Below are positions 51,544 through 61,444 of a stretch of DNA of 64,000 nucleotides, in pieces. Under the pieces are notes generated by a model, which ran no database searches, was not told the DNA's origin, and was given only the letters and a program-made list of their open reading frames with translations. Position numbers and translations under genes: made by a program. Every line of letters starts with the position of its first letter. Positions within the stretch are counted from its first letter, which is position 1. The DNA comes from Epiperipatus broadwayi. Its lineage: Eukaryota; Onychophora; Udeonychophora; Euonychophora; Peripatidae. The stretch covers positions 9,131,950 to 9,195,949 of the forward strand of contig JAQFVV010006215.1 in the NCBI GenBank assembly GCA_028023455.1, given 5' to 3'.

Positions 51544-52036
51544 GCATTTATTTTATATAGCGCATGTTTATAAATTGTAATACATTAAAGATCAGCCTGT
51601 CAAGCTATTGTGCATGCGTTTTTTACGAGTGTTAATAATAAATAAATACTTTGACTCCCAACACAAGATATAGTATTTAGGAAAGAATAAAATGGATCCA
51701 CTTATTCTATCCAACCCAAATGCGCTATATAAAATAAATGCTTATTTACATATGTTTAAGTTTCATTTGAGAATGACATTTAATAAATTCTAGATAATTT
51801 CGCCGACGTCATTCATTCAGACATCGTAAACAGTAATTTAAAGTAAGTGGTCTATCCTCACGCTTTCACTTCCAGTACTTAAGATTTGCCCATGTATAAG
51901 CATTTGGGTTGGATAGAATAAGTGGATTCATTTTATTCTTTCCTAAATACTATATCTTGTGTTGGGAGTCAAAGTATTATTAACACTCGTAAAAAGCACA
52001 TGCACAATAGCCTGACAGGCTGATCTTTAATGTATT
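51544..52036 (-). mobile_element. modular foldback element, copy 3 (493 bp), 12-bp target duplication
   Basis: The direct repeat AACTCAATTTAA flanks it at 51532-51543 and 52037-52048. The left end is the family's T module (GCATTTATTTTATATAGCGC...), so the fixed end points left. It is followed by inverted Y (CAGCCTGTCAAGC...AACACAAGATATAGTATTT), an X-like core (GAATGACAT...GACGTCATTC...CATCGTAAACAGTAATTTAAAGT) and Y in the opposite sense, ending GGCTGATCTTTAATG. TAATACATTAAAGATCAGCC at 51578 and its reverse complement ending at 52037 are the outer inverted repeats. No open frame. It lies in the intron of the TMEM72-like gene. Confidence 0.9.
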
Positions 52037-54314
52037 AACTCAATTTAATAAGTGAAAAATAAAAAAGTTCTTAGTTTATATCATCAGACTTGAAATTACT
52101 TGAATTTTTGGAATTAACTAAAACAAATGAAGTAATATAGTTTGTATTATTTAAAAATTTTATATAATAATTATTGAGTAAATATACAGAAGTCAAAACA
52201 TAGTATTGAAATGCTACATTAGCATCTATTAAATGCTTAAACTTAACCATTAGTTTTCCAAAATGTACAATCTTTAAATTCAAAACAATAAGCAGGTTTC
52301 TTAGTCTTCATGCAATCAATCATGAGATTGAATGAATTTTTAAGTAACTGATCAAAATAAAGTATTTGTAGTTGTAAGGAGTGATTGACTTCTTTCACAC
52401 TTAGCATCAATGATAAAGAATCAAAGCAATCATTAGAATATGGTAGATGAAATTTCCATAGCATAGCTTCAAAAGGTCTACAGATTAAAGAAGTCATTAT
52501 TTCAAGCTGTAATTCATTAAATCAATTCTTGATCATTTTCATCTATTATATTACTGAATGATATTTCACCACTTAAGAATTAATTTATTGATTTAAGTGG
52601 TAATTTTAATAACAATGCTTTAGATAGATTACATGATAAATTACTCTTATATATTATTCGTCAATCTTTATCACACTATATTTATTTCATAAGATGTATT
52701 GTGTAGCAACTATGTTGAAACATTAGAAGGCTGTAAAATAGGAAAACAAATATGCTTCTAGCCATTAAATTTTTATATTTGTGATATTTGCTCAATAGAT
52801 ATTTGAATGCAACACAAATGTGATAGTTTGTCTTTATGCTAAATAAATCATAAACAGATGAAGATAGTAGTTTTGTGGTGCAATGCCAAAAAGTATTTCC
52901 AAGCAAAATTTTTAATCAATAAGGAAGAAATCACATTAATAAATCTCTAACAAGCATGATTAAAATTTCAAAATTTCATCTACCATGGAATGAAAATATT
53001 TAAACTATTGCTGGAAAAAGAACAGAACACTATGTGTAATATTGCATTACTAATGAACTTTGTATCCTTAGAGACATAATAAACTCTGTATTCATCTTGT
53101 ATTGATTCTTGTTTTCTGAAATTTTTCTATTTATTTTCTAATTTTAGGATTTCCTTCATATAAAAAAATATCATAAGTAAATGAATTAAGATGAATCATT
53201 TGACTATTTGAAAACATATTACAATATCTTCAAATTTTAACAATAATTCTAACTTTCATTGAATTTACATTTTTTATTTTAGGTAGCTATTTACTGTTGA
53301 AAATTTTTCTATAAATTCAAAATAAAATATATGATAATTTACACATATTCATATAACAACAAAAGCAATCAAAAATATTTATATCATTAACATTTTAAAA
53401 ATATCTACATGGAATCCAACATCCTGTTAAGATTATCAAAACACTTTATTGCAAGTTTAAAAGTACCAAAAAAAAAAAAAAATTTAGAAAATAAGTTTAC
53501 ATTTATCTAAGATTGATTACAAGGAAGAACTGTCATAGATTAAACTATCTTTATAAACTTGTGTTTTGATGTCATAAATTGTAATTACAAATTATGTATA
53601 AATATTTACAATCACATAAAATATATATAAATTCAAGTTATTTAATGCTTTCATTATAAAGATAGTATTAACATACATATATAAAGAATGGGCTAAAAAA
53701 AGGTATACAATATTCTACAGGAATATTATAATGTTGATGGAAAGCATTTACATATAAATTAACTACTATTTCTAACTTTTTGATTTATATCTATATAAGT
53801 AGATAGAAGTTAAACATTTTTATAATTACATAATTTTTTCATACATATATAATTGCTTTGTTTTTAAAATTATAAACTTAATAAAGAAAAAAAACAAGCT
53901 TATTAAAACAGCTTTATATAAGATATTGCTCTATATATAATACTGACTTTCCAAATAATGTCTATAATCAGATTCAATTCAAAATCTTTTAATATTAAAG
54001 TCTAATAGGGAAACAGATAAAAATAAATCCATTAATCATCATTGTAAAATATTATATTTATTTAATACCATATAATGAATAATATTATAAATATATATAA
54101 ATGTAAGTGTATGTGTAAGATATACTTATAAATGGCCTTGTAAGAAAATAAAAAATTAGGTGAGTTCAACCCAGGAATATTGTTTATATGAGAAACAGAA
54201 TTTAAAATTGAGGTTAATATATCTTCTGGCGCTAATTCATTTATTAAATTAAATCCTTTATAAGATAAAATATTCGATGAAAAGAAACCATTTTTATTTC
54301 TAAAATTAGACTAA

Positions 54315-54667
54315 TAAATAAGATGAAAGAAAAGATTTTTTTAAAATAGTGCTTTTATGTAAATAACCAAATAAAAAATACAAAATAACAAAGTAATCCT
54401 CTCTTGGTTAATTTGCCAATCTTGGAAAATTTCAGCATTTGAGGTCTTTTTCATTTTTTGATTTATTTGAGCCTCAAATCCTTTTATGAAATGACAATAT
54501 TCTTGCAATTTCCAATTCAAGTCTAGCTTCTTAAGATCTCTGATATTTTTCAAGAATGGCAAATTAACAGAGAGGGAATTACTTTGTTATTTTGTACTTT
54601 TTAGTCGACTATTTACATAAAAACATTATTTTAAAAAAATCTTTTTTTTACATCTTATTTTTTTACT
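54315..54667. repeat. foldback element with ~120-bp arms
   Basis: The left arm (about 54315-54430) and right arm (about 54540-54667) are imperfect reverse complements. Paired anchors are AATAAGATG, AAAAGATTTTTTTAAAATA, TTTTATGTAAATA, TACAAAATAACAAAGTAAT and GTTAATTTGCCA(A/T)TCTTG. The ~110-base centre is unpaired. A 73-codon minus-strand frame at 54341-54562 crosses both arms and looks protein-like only because of this symmetry. No target duplication was identified. Confidence 0.85.
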
Positions 54668-54871
54668 TTTTAGTTATATTTACTTATTATTTTAAAAAAT
54701 GGTTAAAACTACAAAAACATCTAACAAAAATTATAATTTAATAAGAAGACATAAAAATAAAAAATATGCCCTCTAACAAAAAAATTCTAAATTTAAATAT
54801 CATGTAATCATCTACTATATTAAAGTATTTATGTATTGGCTTTTTAATTAAGTATGAGTTATATCAATATC

Positions 54872-54984
54872 AACAAAATTTTATTCTACAAATGTAATGT
54901 TTAGGTCAGATATATTTTTATTTTATTTTAATTAATTTAATAATGAAATCAATATTAAACAAAATTTTATTCTACAAATGTAAT
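54872..54984 (+). repeat. 27-bp direct repeat, period 86
   Basis: The same 27-base sequence, starting AACAAAATTTTATTCTAC, occurs at 54872-54898 and 54958-54984 without change. The sequence between is AT-rich. It may be an internal duplication or the flank of an 86-bp unit. Confidence 0.85.
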
Positions 54985-55794
54985 ATTTCTATTACCTCAG
55001 TAAAGGACTTTTCTTGGGAAGTGTAATGATGTGAATTCGAGTTCTAAACGGGAACTGATTTTTTCATTGTTAATTCAAAATGTGGACATATAGACAGAAA
55101 CGCAGCAGAGCAAGTTAATATAAAAGTATTTAAAAACAAGGCCAAATGATATGGTTTATCAGAGATATTTTCTATTAATTAATAGTATAAATCATATATT
55201 AGATACTAATGTTAGATAATTTTTTTACAGAAATTGCAGAAAGTATGTAGCACTTTGTTTTTCAAAATTTATTATATTTTCAGAATTAAAAAAAAAAATC
55301 TTAATTTCAGACACTAATGCTTCTTTAACTTATTCCAAGTTTGCTTAATTAAGATATTGGAATTTTATATTCATCGTGACATTTCAATCTAAAAATTGGT
55401 TGATGAATGGTGAGTCTTTACTACAATTGTTACTTCTCTGCCTTTTTTTACTATCTTCATCTTTACATAAGTTATAACATTCTTAATAGTATTCATCTTT
55501 AACTCTTCTCAAAAATCCTTCTTTTTAAATATTGCGGATTTCCATAAGATACAATAGAAAAAAAGATTTTAGAGGATAGGTAAAGTATTTTATACTCTTC
55601 AAGAAGCTGAACTTTAACTATATAATGATTTTCTTTTTTTCAATCTATCATACATTCATTTTACATAAATATATCCAGTATTAATAACTGCTAAAACAAA
55701 TTTAAAAATAGTAATGAAATGATTAATAAATCAATCTGCATTTCCACCATCTTATGTTTAATTTAAAAAAAACCTTCTAATTAAAATGTAGTAC

Positions 55795-55931
55795 CAGAAA
55801 TAATGGCCATCCAAACTTCTTTTGGTTGAACAAAACAACCTGATGCTGTAATTAAATATAAAAGACTTTTCTTCCAATAATCCATCCATAACACAACATT
55901 CCAGAATCTGAGAAAAAATGAAGAATTATCT
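55795..55931 (-). CDS. upstream exon of a TMEM72-like membrane protein
   Basis: This 137-base exon is preceded by a long pyrimidine tract and CAG, and followed by the donor GTACTA from 55794. It has 1 + 45 codons + 1 base. The peptide runs F-L-R-F-W-N-V-V-L-W-M-D-Y-W-K-K, a hydrophobic segment L-L-Y-L-I-T-A-S-G-C-F, then V-Q-P-K-E-V-W and I-I-S; the last base pairs with the next exon to make Gly. The pattern of Lys, a membrane segment with C-F-x-x-P-x-x-V-W, and then I-x-G-x-M-L agrees with my memory of the third and fourth membrane segments of TMEM72. An alternative acceptor two bases downstream (CAGAG) is possible. Earlier exons encoding the first two membrane segments were not found. Confidence 0.8.
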
Positions 55932-57313
55932 CTGAAAAAAAAAACAAAAAACAACAGGAATCAAATTCTTATATTTCTTTTTGTTAACATGAAGTATTTC
56001 AAATAAAGTTAAAATTTTTATCATTTTTTTTTAAAGAAATTCAACTTAAATAAGACTTAATCACTAGAAAATTTTATATATAAAAAGATGTAAATAAATT
56101 CTATATTAATTGAAGGTTTAGATCTATTTTTAATTACCATTTAACATCCCTAAATTAATAACTTACATAAAAAAAAATTTTTTTTAATTCTATTTTATCT
56201 TTAAAAAATGATCAAGTAAAATAAATATGGAATTTTATCTTAAGTGATCAAAATTTACTTTAGAAGTTTTACATTTTATTGAATGGTATATAATTACATA
56301 TATATAGTGAACCTTGCCTATCTGCTTCCTTATAATTCAGGAACTAATGCTATCAATATCATATTGAGTAATTGTCAGAAATGATATCAGTGGGATAGCC
56401 TTAGATACACTATAATCCCATGTGAAACAAAAAAAAAATCTAACATGCTTTTGGAAAGGTAAAAAATCTAGCATGCTTTGCAAATAATCTATATTTATTT
56501 ATCATAAATAATAATAAACACAACTGCAAAGGATTCATATTTATTTTCAAAAAAAAAAAAAAGGCAATAAAGAAGTAAAATTCAAATTATCTTGATAGTA
56601 GATAACAAAAGCTAACAATAATCAGACTTGTTCATGTGAAAAATTAGGCCTAAGGTAAGCCATTTTTGAAACTCTACTAACAAAGTTTAAAAAATTAAAA
56701 TAATAATTTATTAAATAACACATTTTTATAGTGATAATTTTTAATTCCAATATTTATATAAAATATTATCATATTCGCACAAACTGAATGAGCCTTATTT
56801 ATTTATTATCCTCTCTCCTCCAAACAAAAAAAATTAGATTCAAATTACTGTAAAAGTAAGTAATGTATTGGTTGTTCAATTAATCTTAAGACAATCTTAT
56901 TATGCAATATCATTTTCTTATAAATCACATTTTTTAGAACAATGACTTTTAATTACAATCTCTATATAAATAAAACTGTTTATTTGTCTGCTACCTTATA
57001 GTTCAGAATTTAATAGGTGGGTTTCAATTATTCACTTTTTTATGTATAGTGCAATTTTCAATGAAAGTTTTAAACTATTGCTTCTGAGGCTAAAATAAAC
57101 TTAGAAAATGTGAATTAGAATATTTTTAATGCAGCATTGGTTGAACGTTGTTACTTCACAATCACAATTGAGTAAAAAGTACAAAAAACTTTAACCTTCC
57201 TATTGAAAATAATTCAGATATATCTACATATGAATAATAAAATTTAAGACAATATGTGATAAATCAGTTATAAAAAAAACTTTTTAAACAGAGATGAGTT
57301 ATAGTTAAATATT
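55932..57313. other. AT-rich DNA upstream of the TMEM72-like exons
   Basis: This is likely intron. Two similar short sequences, TGCCTATCTGCTTCCTTATAA (about 56317, trailed by TTCAGGAA) and TTTGTCTGCTACCTTATAG (about 56982, trailed by TTCAGAA), lie in the same orientation. They could be ends of a pogo-like element, but no inverted partner was seen. Confidence 0.4.
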
Positions 57314-58025
57314 GATCAACTTGTAAATGAATGCACAATTAATAAATAATCAATTATACTCTTTGATAAAAACTCCAAACATAATGATATAAAAAATAAA
57401 TCAATGACTGTATATCGTTAGATGAAGCTCAAATATAATAAATAAATACAAATTAATGCTAGAAAATTTCAACAGTATTACCTGTATATAGAAATAGAAA
57501 GTCTAAATCAAGCAACATAAATAAAAAGTAATCTCTTATCTATTAAGTTGCAAGTTGATACGTATATTGATTTCAAGATTATTCTAAACACAAGCTAATA
57601 GAGAAACATTTTTCATATTCCATATATAAAACCCAATTAATAAATAAATTTCTGTTTTGAGAAAACTAACGTAACTATATAAGTATTGGTTTGTATTCAT
57701 TTAGTATGTTTCAACTAACGATTTGTAATCGTTGATTTATACTTATATAATTATGTTTGGAGTTTTTTTTTAAAGCGTAAATTAATTACTTATTAATGGT
57801 GCTTTGTATATGGAACATGAAATATGTATGTCTATTTGCTTTAAAAATGTAAGTTTATTCATATTTGCGCTAGTGCTTAGAATAGTTTGAAATTAATATA
57901 TGTATCTACTTGCAATCTAATAAGTAAGAAGTTACTTTTTATCTGTGTTGCTTTAGACAGTGTTTCTAAATACAGTTAACACTATTGAGTTTCAACTAGA
58001 AGTACATAATCATTGATTTATTGAT
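57314..58025. repeat. complex inverted repeat (order P-Q-p'-q')
   Basis: Block P (about 57370-57425, ACTCCAAACATAATGATATA...ATCGTTAG) recurs inverted at about 57708-57768. Block Q (about 57517-57650, CAACATAAATAAAAAGTAA...TTGCAAGTTGATACGTATATT...TTCCATATA...) recurs inverted at about 57790-57955. The end of a further Q (AATTAATAAATAATCAATT) precedes P. The arrangement is thus a tandem P-Q unit followed by its inverted modules, recalling the modular foldbacks elsewhere in the window, but the sequence is different. Divergence between pairs is noticeable, so it is older. No target duplication was found. Confidence 0.75.
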
Positions 58026-59545
58026 CACTTTGTGTATATAACAATATCCTAGTAAGCAAGTGTTTAAAAAATTATCAAAAAAAAATACTTTCTAAATGTT
58101 CCTAGAGCCTAAAGAAAATATTTTTAATTAGTGTTGGCAAATTTCAGTTAGGAGAATTGAATTGTTCTTGTAATAGCTTCATCTAGCATAGCAGCTACTT
58201 TAATAGAAGGCTCAATTAACAAGGCACAAGACTAATCCTTGAAGGTTATTAGAACTGATTTTAGGAAACGATTGGATTTTTCATATCTAACTAAAATGGA
58301 ACATTTTCTTATTACCTGTTACTATATTATGTTAAGGGTGCAAATATGATATAATTAGAAATAATTTTTTTTACTATATAGATGATGTAATAGTTTATAT
58401 TTTGGAAAACTAAATTTTATGCTATTTATTTATCCATGATAAATTATAATTACCTTTATGTAAAAAATTACATTTGATTCACATTACACTATCATATGAA
58501 AATAAATACATTATATAGTTATATAAATTTCTTAATTTTTAAATAAATTTTAAATTGACTTTCAATAAAACAAAAAATAAACAAATCCACTGCACCTTAT
58601 TAATGATTATAATATTTGCAGAAAGTTTAAGACTTAAAAAACTTTGATTTAAATGTTTTAAAATATGTAAAAAGGAAAGTGAAACTAAATTCAATCATTT
58701 AATAGAATCTCAATTTATTTATAACTAAAATAAATGATTAATATAAAATATGAATCATCATATAGTTAATTTGAGATTACTTAACATTCAAGTATCCAAG
58801 TAGTAAGTAAACAATTCTATTAAATTGACTAAAGTGAGATGTTTTAAAATTTACTTTACTAAGATGGGAATCACACCTATCATCTTTGGCTCAGCGTATA
58901 CCAAACTTCATAAATTCTACGCTAATTTCATTCTGAGGCTTGGGAAGATCATACTACTAATCTTAATTCATTTAAAAATAATTATTGTAAATGTTGTAAA
59001 AGTTTACATAATTTCTAAGAATCTACTAATAACTAAGATATTTTTAACACAGCTTTGTAAAAATTCAAACTGGATCCAAATATTGTTTGATTTTTTTTTC
59101 ATAAAAAAATTTGTTAATTTAACCTTATCTTTCAATCAATGATAAAATAATTAAGTCAAGTTGCTAGCCTTTTTACATAACAGTTAGAATTCAAAGATAA
59201 AACTATGCAAGTTATTGATAAAGTACTGAGAATAACCACCATTTTAAGTCTTCCATGATTTTATGTATCTGCCATTAATAGCCTTTTGAAAGTTGATCTG
59301 ATTTAAAACATTCCTGAATTTTAATGATATTGAGAAAGATAAGTACTGATTCACATCAGAAGAATTATATCACAATCCATCTTTTTTGTTTCTTCCTATT
59401 TTATTAATTATCTAAAAACCTATAGTAGTAAAACTACACTAAAAAGCACAACATAAACCAAGAGCAGTATGAAGTCACATCTGTTATTAGCCATTCTGTC
59501 TTTTCCCAAAGACTTTATCATGTGTTTGAAGTGTTTGTATTCAGT
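58026..59545. other. AT-rich non-coding DNA
   Basis: A 105-codon plus-strand frame at 58825-59142 is the longest here. It is almost all Ile, Leu, Lys, Phe and Asn with no motif and is not accepted as a gene. A minus-strand stretch at about 58145-58225 reads open with an amphipathic ending, also without support. Confidence 0.4.
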
Positions 59546-59557
59546 CATTTATAGTTA

Positions 59558-59648
59558 AAATCTGCAAAGCGCATGTGCAACAGCTTAATGCTGTTTAGCT
59601 ATTACAGTTTATAAAACATCGTGCTATATAAAATAATTGATTTATTTA
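59558..59648 (+). mobile_element. modular foldback family, 5'-truncated copy 4 (~91 bp)
   Basis: The sequence AAAGCGCATGTGCAACAGC...CATCGTGCTATATAAAATAA follows, in order, the end of module Y and module T of the copies at 19, 38.7 and 51.5 kb. It lacks everything before that. The T end is intact at the right. An imperfect direct repeat flanks it (CATTTATAGTTA at 59546-59557, CATATAGTTA at 59649-59658). Loss of one end with retention of T fits 5' truncation during reverse transcription. Confidence 0.65.
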
Positions 59649-59658
59649 CATATAGTTA

Positions 59659-60719
59659 GTAATATAACTTTTGGCTACTTGAAAATCTCCATTCTCCAGA
59701 AATATTGTTCTGTTGTTCAACATTTATTCATTAGGATGATAATGCCAGGTAAAAATCTATAATGTGATATTTTCTTCATCTAGAAAACACAATAAGATAC
59801 TGAGAGCTATTAGAATCATAATGGGAGATCTTGTACAAAAAGTTGTAAAAATGCAACATTGATGTAATTACATTTCAGGGTACCCGCAATCCCTGGCTTC
59901 ATATTGGTTCTTGATAGAATGCTTTTAAACACAATATGGTTATAACCAATCATCTCTCAAAACAAACAACTTCTCTGTAAAATAATCCAAATGATACAGC
60001 AATTACTATTTGAAAAGATCATTTTTATGCATGCAGTTGTTTACTAAATTTCAATTCTCATAATAGCCTTTTGAGATATGCAAGTGAGGATAAAACAGAC
60101 TGTAAAGATAGTTCACCATTAACTACTACTCTATTAATATAATCATTTTTTCTATACCAACCTAAGTCTAAAATCAAAAACATCGCATGATTACAGCTTA
60201 TCCCTGCTTTTCAATAGTGATTCTGTTTATTCTAATCCAGTATTGCCATTTACTATACTTTTTGTAATCAATAGATATCAAATGGTATTGCTTATTAAAT
60301 CCACCTTCATAAGGTAGAAAGAAGTCTGGGGTTGTGAATAGGTTAATTTAGATATGGATTTAATACATATCATCGAATATCTATTAACTATTAAAATGTA
60401 TAATAGATGACAATATCAGAGTCCACTTTAAATCAAATTATGTCACTCTCAAAATTCCATTCTTATAATTGAAATCACCTAGTCATGAGATGGAATTTAA
60501 AAAAAGTTTTTTGATGTCAATATACTGCAATTTTTAAATGGAATATTAATACAAAACCATCTATTTTGTTTTACTAAAACATATTTAACAAACTCATAAC
60601 CCCCACCATGGATATTAAAAGCTAATCATTCCAGATCAAAACAAAACCAATGAAACTCTTTATAGCCAATATTTATTTAAGAAAGACATGAAAATTGCTG
60701 TCAAACTTATAAATCTCAG
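59659..60719. other. AT-rich non-coding DNA
   Basis: A GC-richer patch with GGTACCCGCAATCCCTGGC lies at about 59879. No gene or repeat is supported. The LINE relic that follows may extend leftward into about 60600-60720. Confidence 0.45.
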
Positions 60720-61425
60720 GATGATACTTGAAAAAAAAAAAAAAGATGGAGATCATGGACAAAAACTTTATAAGATCTAATTAATAATCAAAAAACTTGT
60801 TGACTTTTTTATAGGCTTAAATTGTTAATCTTATATATTACACTTCTAAAATCAAGACTAAAAGAACTAACCATTATTAAAACAGAATAACAAACTTCTT
60901 CAACCTAATAAACCCAGTACATGTTTAATGAAATGCAACTTGACTTTGATTATCTTAAACCATGAAAGCCCCAGGAACAAATGGAACACTTCTAAAGTTG
61001 CTAAAAAATTTTGAACCTAGCTCTAAAGCACAGGTGAAAAAAGTATTTAGAAATATCATTAATAGAGATTTCTAAAAATGTTATAAAAACAAAACCACAT
61101 CAGTTATAAAACTTAATAAATCTAACAACAATAAAAAAAATATCATGCAATATTATTAATATTATGTATTCCATAAAAATTGTTTCAAAAGATCATATTG
61201 ACAACTATCTATTATATTTTGATCATATTGACAAGTATCTATTATATTTTTAGAGCAGGTTGGATTTTAGCCAGCAAGAAACTGCTGTAAAGAAGTTTTA
61301 TCTTCAACAACATAAATTAAATAAAAACTTTCAATATAAATTACAAATTGGTACAAGATTTATTAATCTAAGCTTATGATTCAGTTTGGAAAATTTTCTT
61401 TAACAAAAAATTTGCATAACTAAAT
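60720..61425 (+). pseudogene. degenerate LINE reverse transcriptase of a Jockey/CR1-like type
   Basis: Read piecewise on the plus strand this gives K-A-P-G-T-N-G-T (about 60966), the K-x-P-G-x-D-G block before the RT, E-Q-V-G-F then a cysteine-pair sequence resembling 'RPGRSCCDQ' (about 61254), and F-I-N-L-S with a frameshift into Y-D-S-V-W-K (about 61360), the motif A block normally reading F-x-D-L-S-A-A-Y-D-T-V-W. The -NLS-AYDxVW wording is typical of Jockey/CR1-group LINEs and differs from the RTE-like copies. The YADD region is missing: the relic stops where RTE-like LINE C begins in the opposite direction, so that insertion may have cut it. Confidence 0.7.
61191..61250 (+). repeat. 30-bp tandem duplication inside the LINE relic
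   Basis: Two 30-base units (61191-61220, 61221-61250) beginning GATCATATTGACAA(C/G)TAT differ by one base. This is a recent local slip duplication within the decayed Jockey/CR1-like RT. Confidence 0.9.
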
Positions 61426-61444
61426 TATAAGCATGATCACAGTT

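Larger units (their letters stand above)
45360..55794 (-). other. intron of the TMEM72-like gene (about 10.4 kb)
   Basis: The donor is GTACTA at 55794 and the acceptor is TTTTTAG at 45360. It contains a pogo/Tigger-like element (46621-47589), a modular foldback (51544-52036), another foldback (54315-54667) and a short direct repeat near 54.9 kb. Frames of 60-87 codons inside it (for example 50500-50763 plus, 52243-52497 minus) have no recognised motif. Confidence 0.6.

Noticed and set aside
52071-52906. Three minus-strand frames (52071-52283, 52243-52497, 52682-52906) that look like one broken gene
   Set aside because: I considered a decayed hAT-type transposase, but no catalytic or zinc-finger motif could be matched.
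54341-54562. 73-codon minus-strand frame with coiled-coil-like character
   Set aside because: It runs across both arms of a foldback element; the similarity of its two ends comes from the inverted repeat.
56310-57020. Pair of similar sequences thought to be inverted ends of a pogo-like element
   Set aside because: The two are in the same orientation and no flanking TA pair or inverted partner was visible.
58825-59142. 105-codon plus-strand open frame
   Set aside because: Composition is almost only Ile, Leu, Lys, Asn and Phe, as expected for random AT-rich DNA. There is no motif or splice context.
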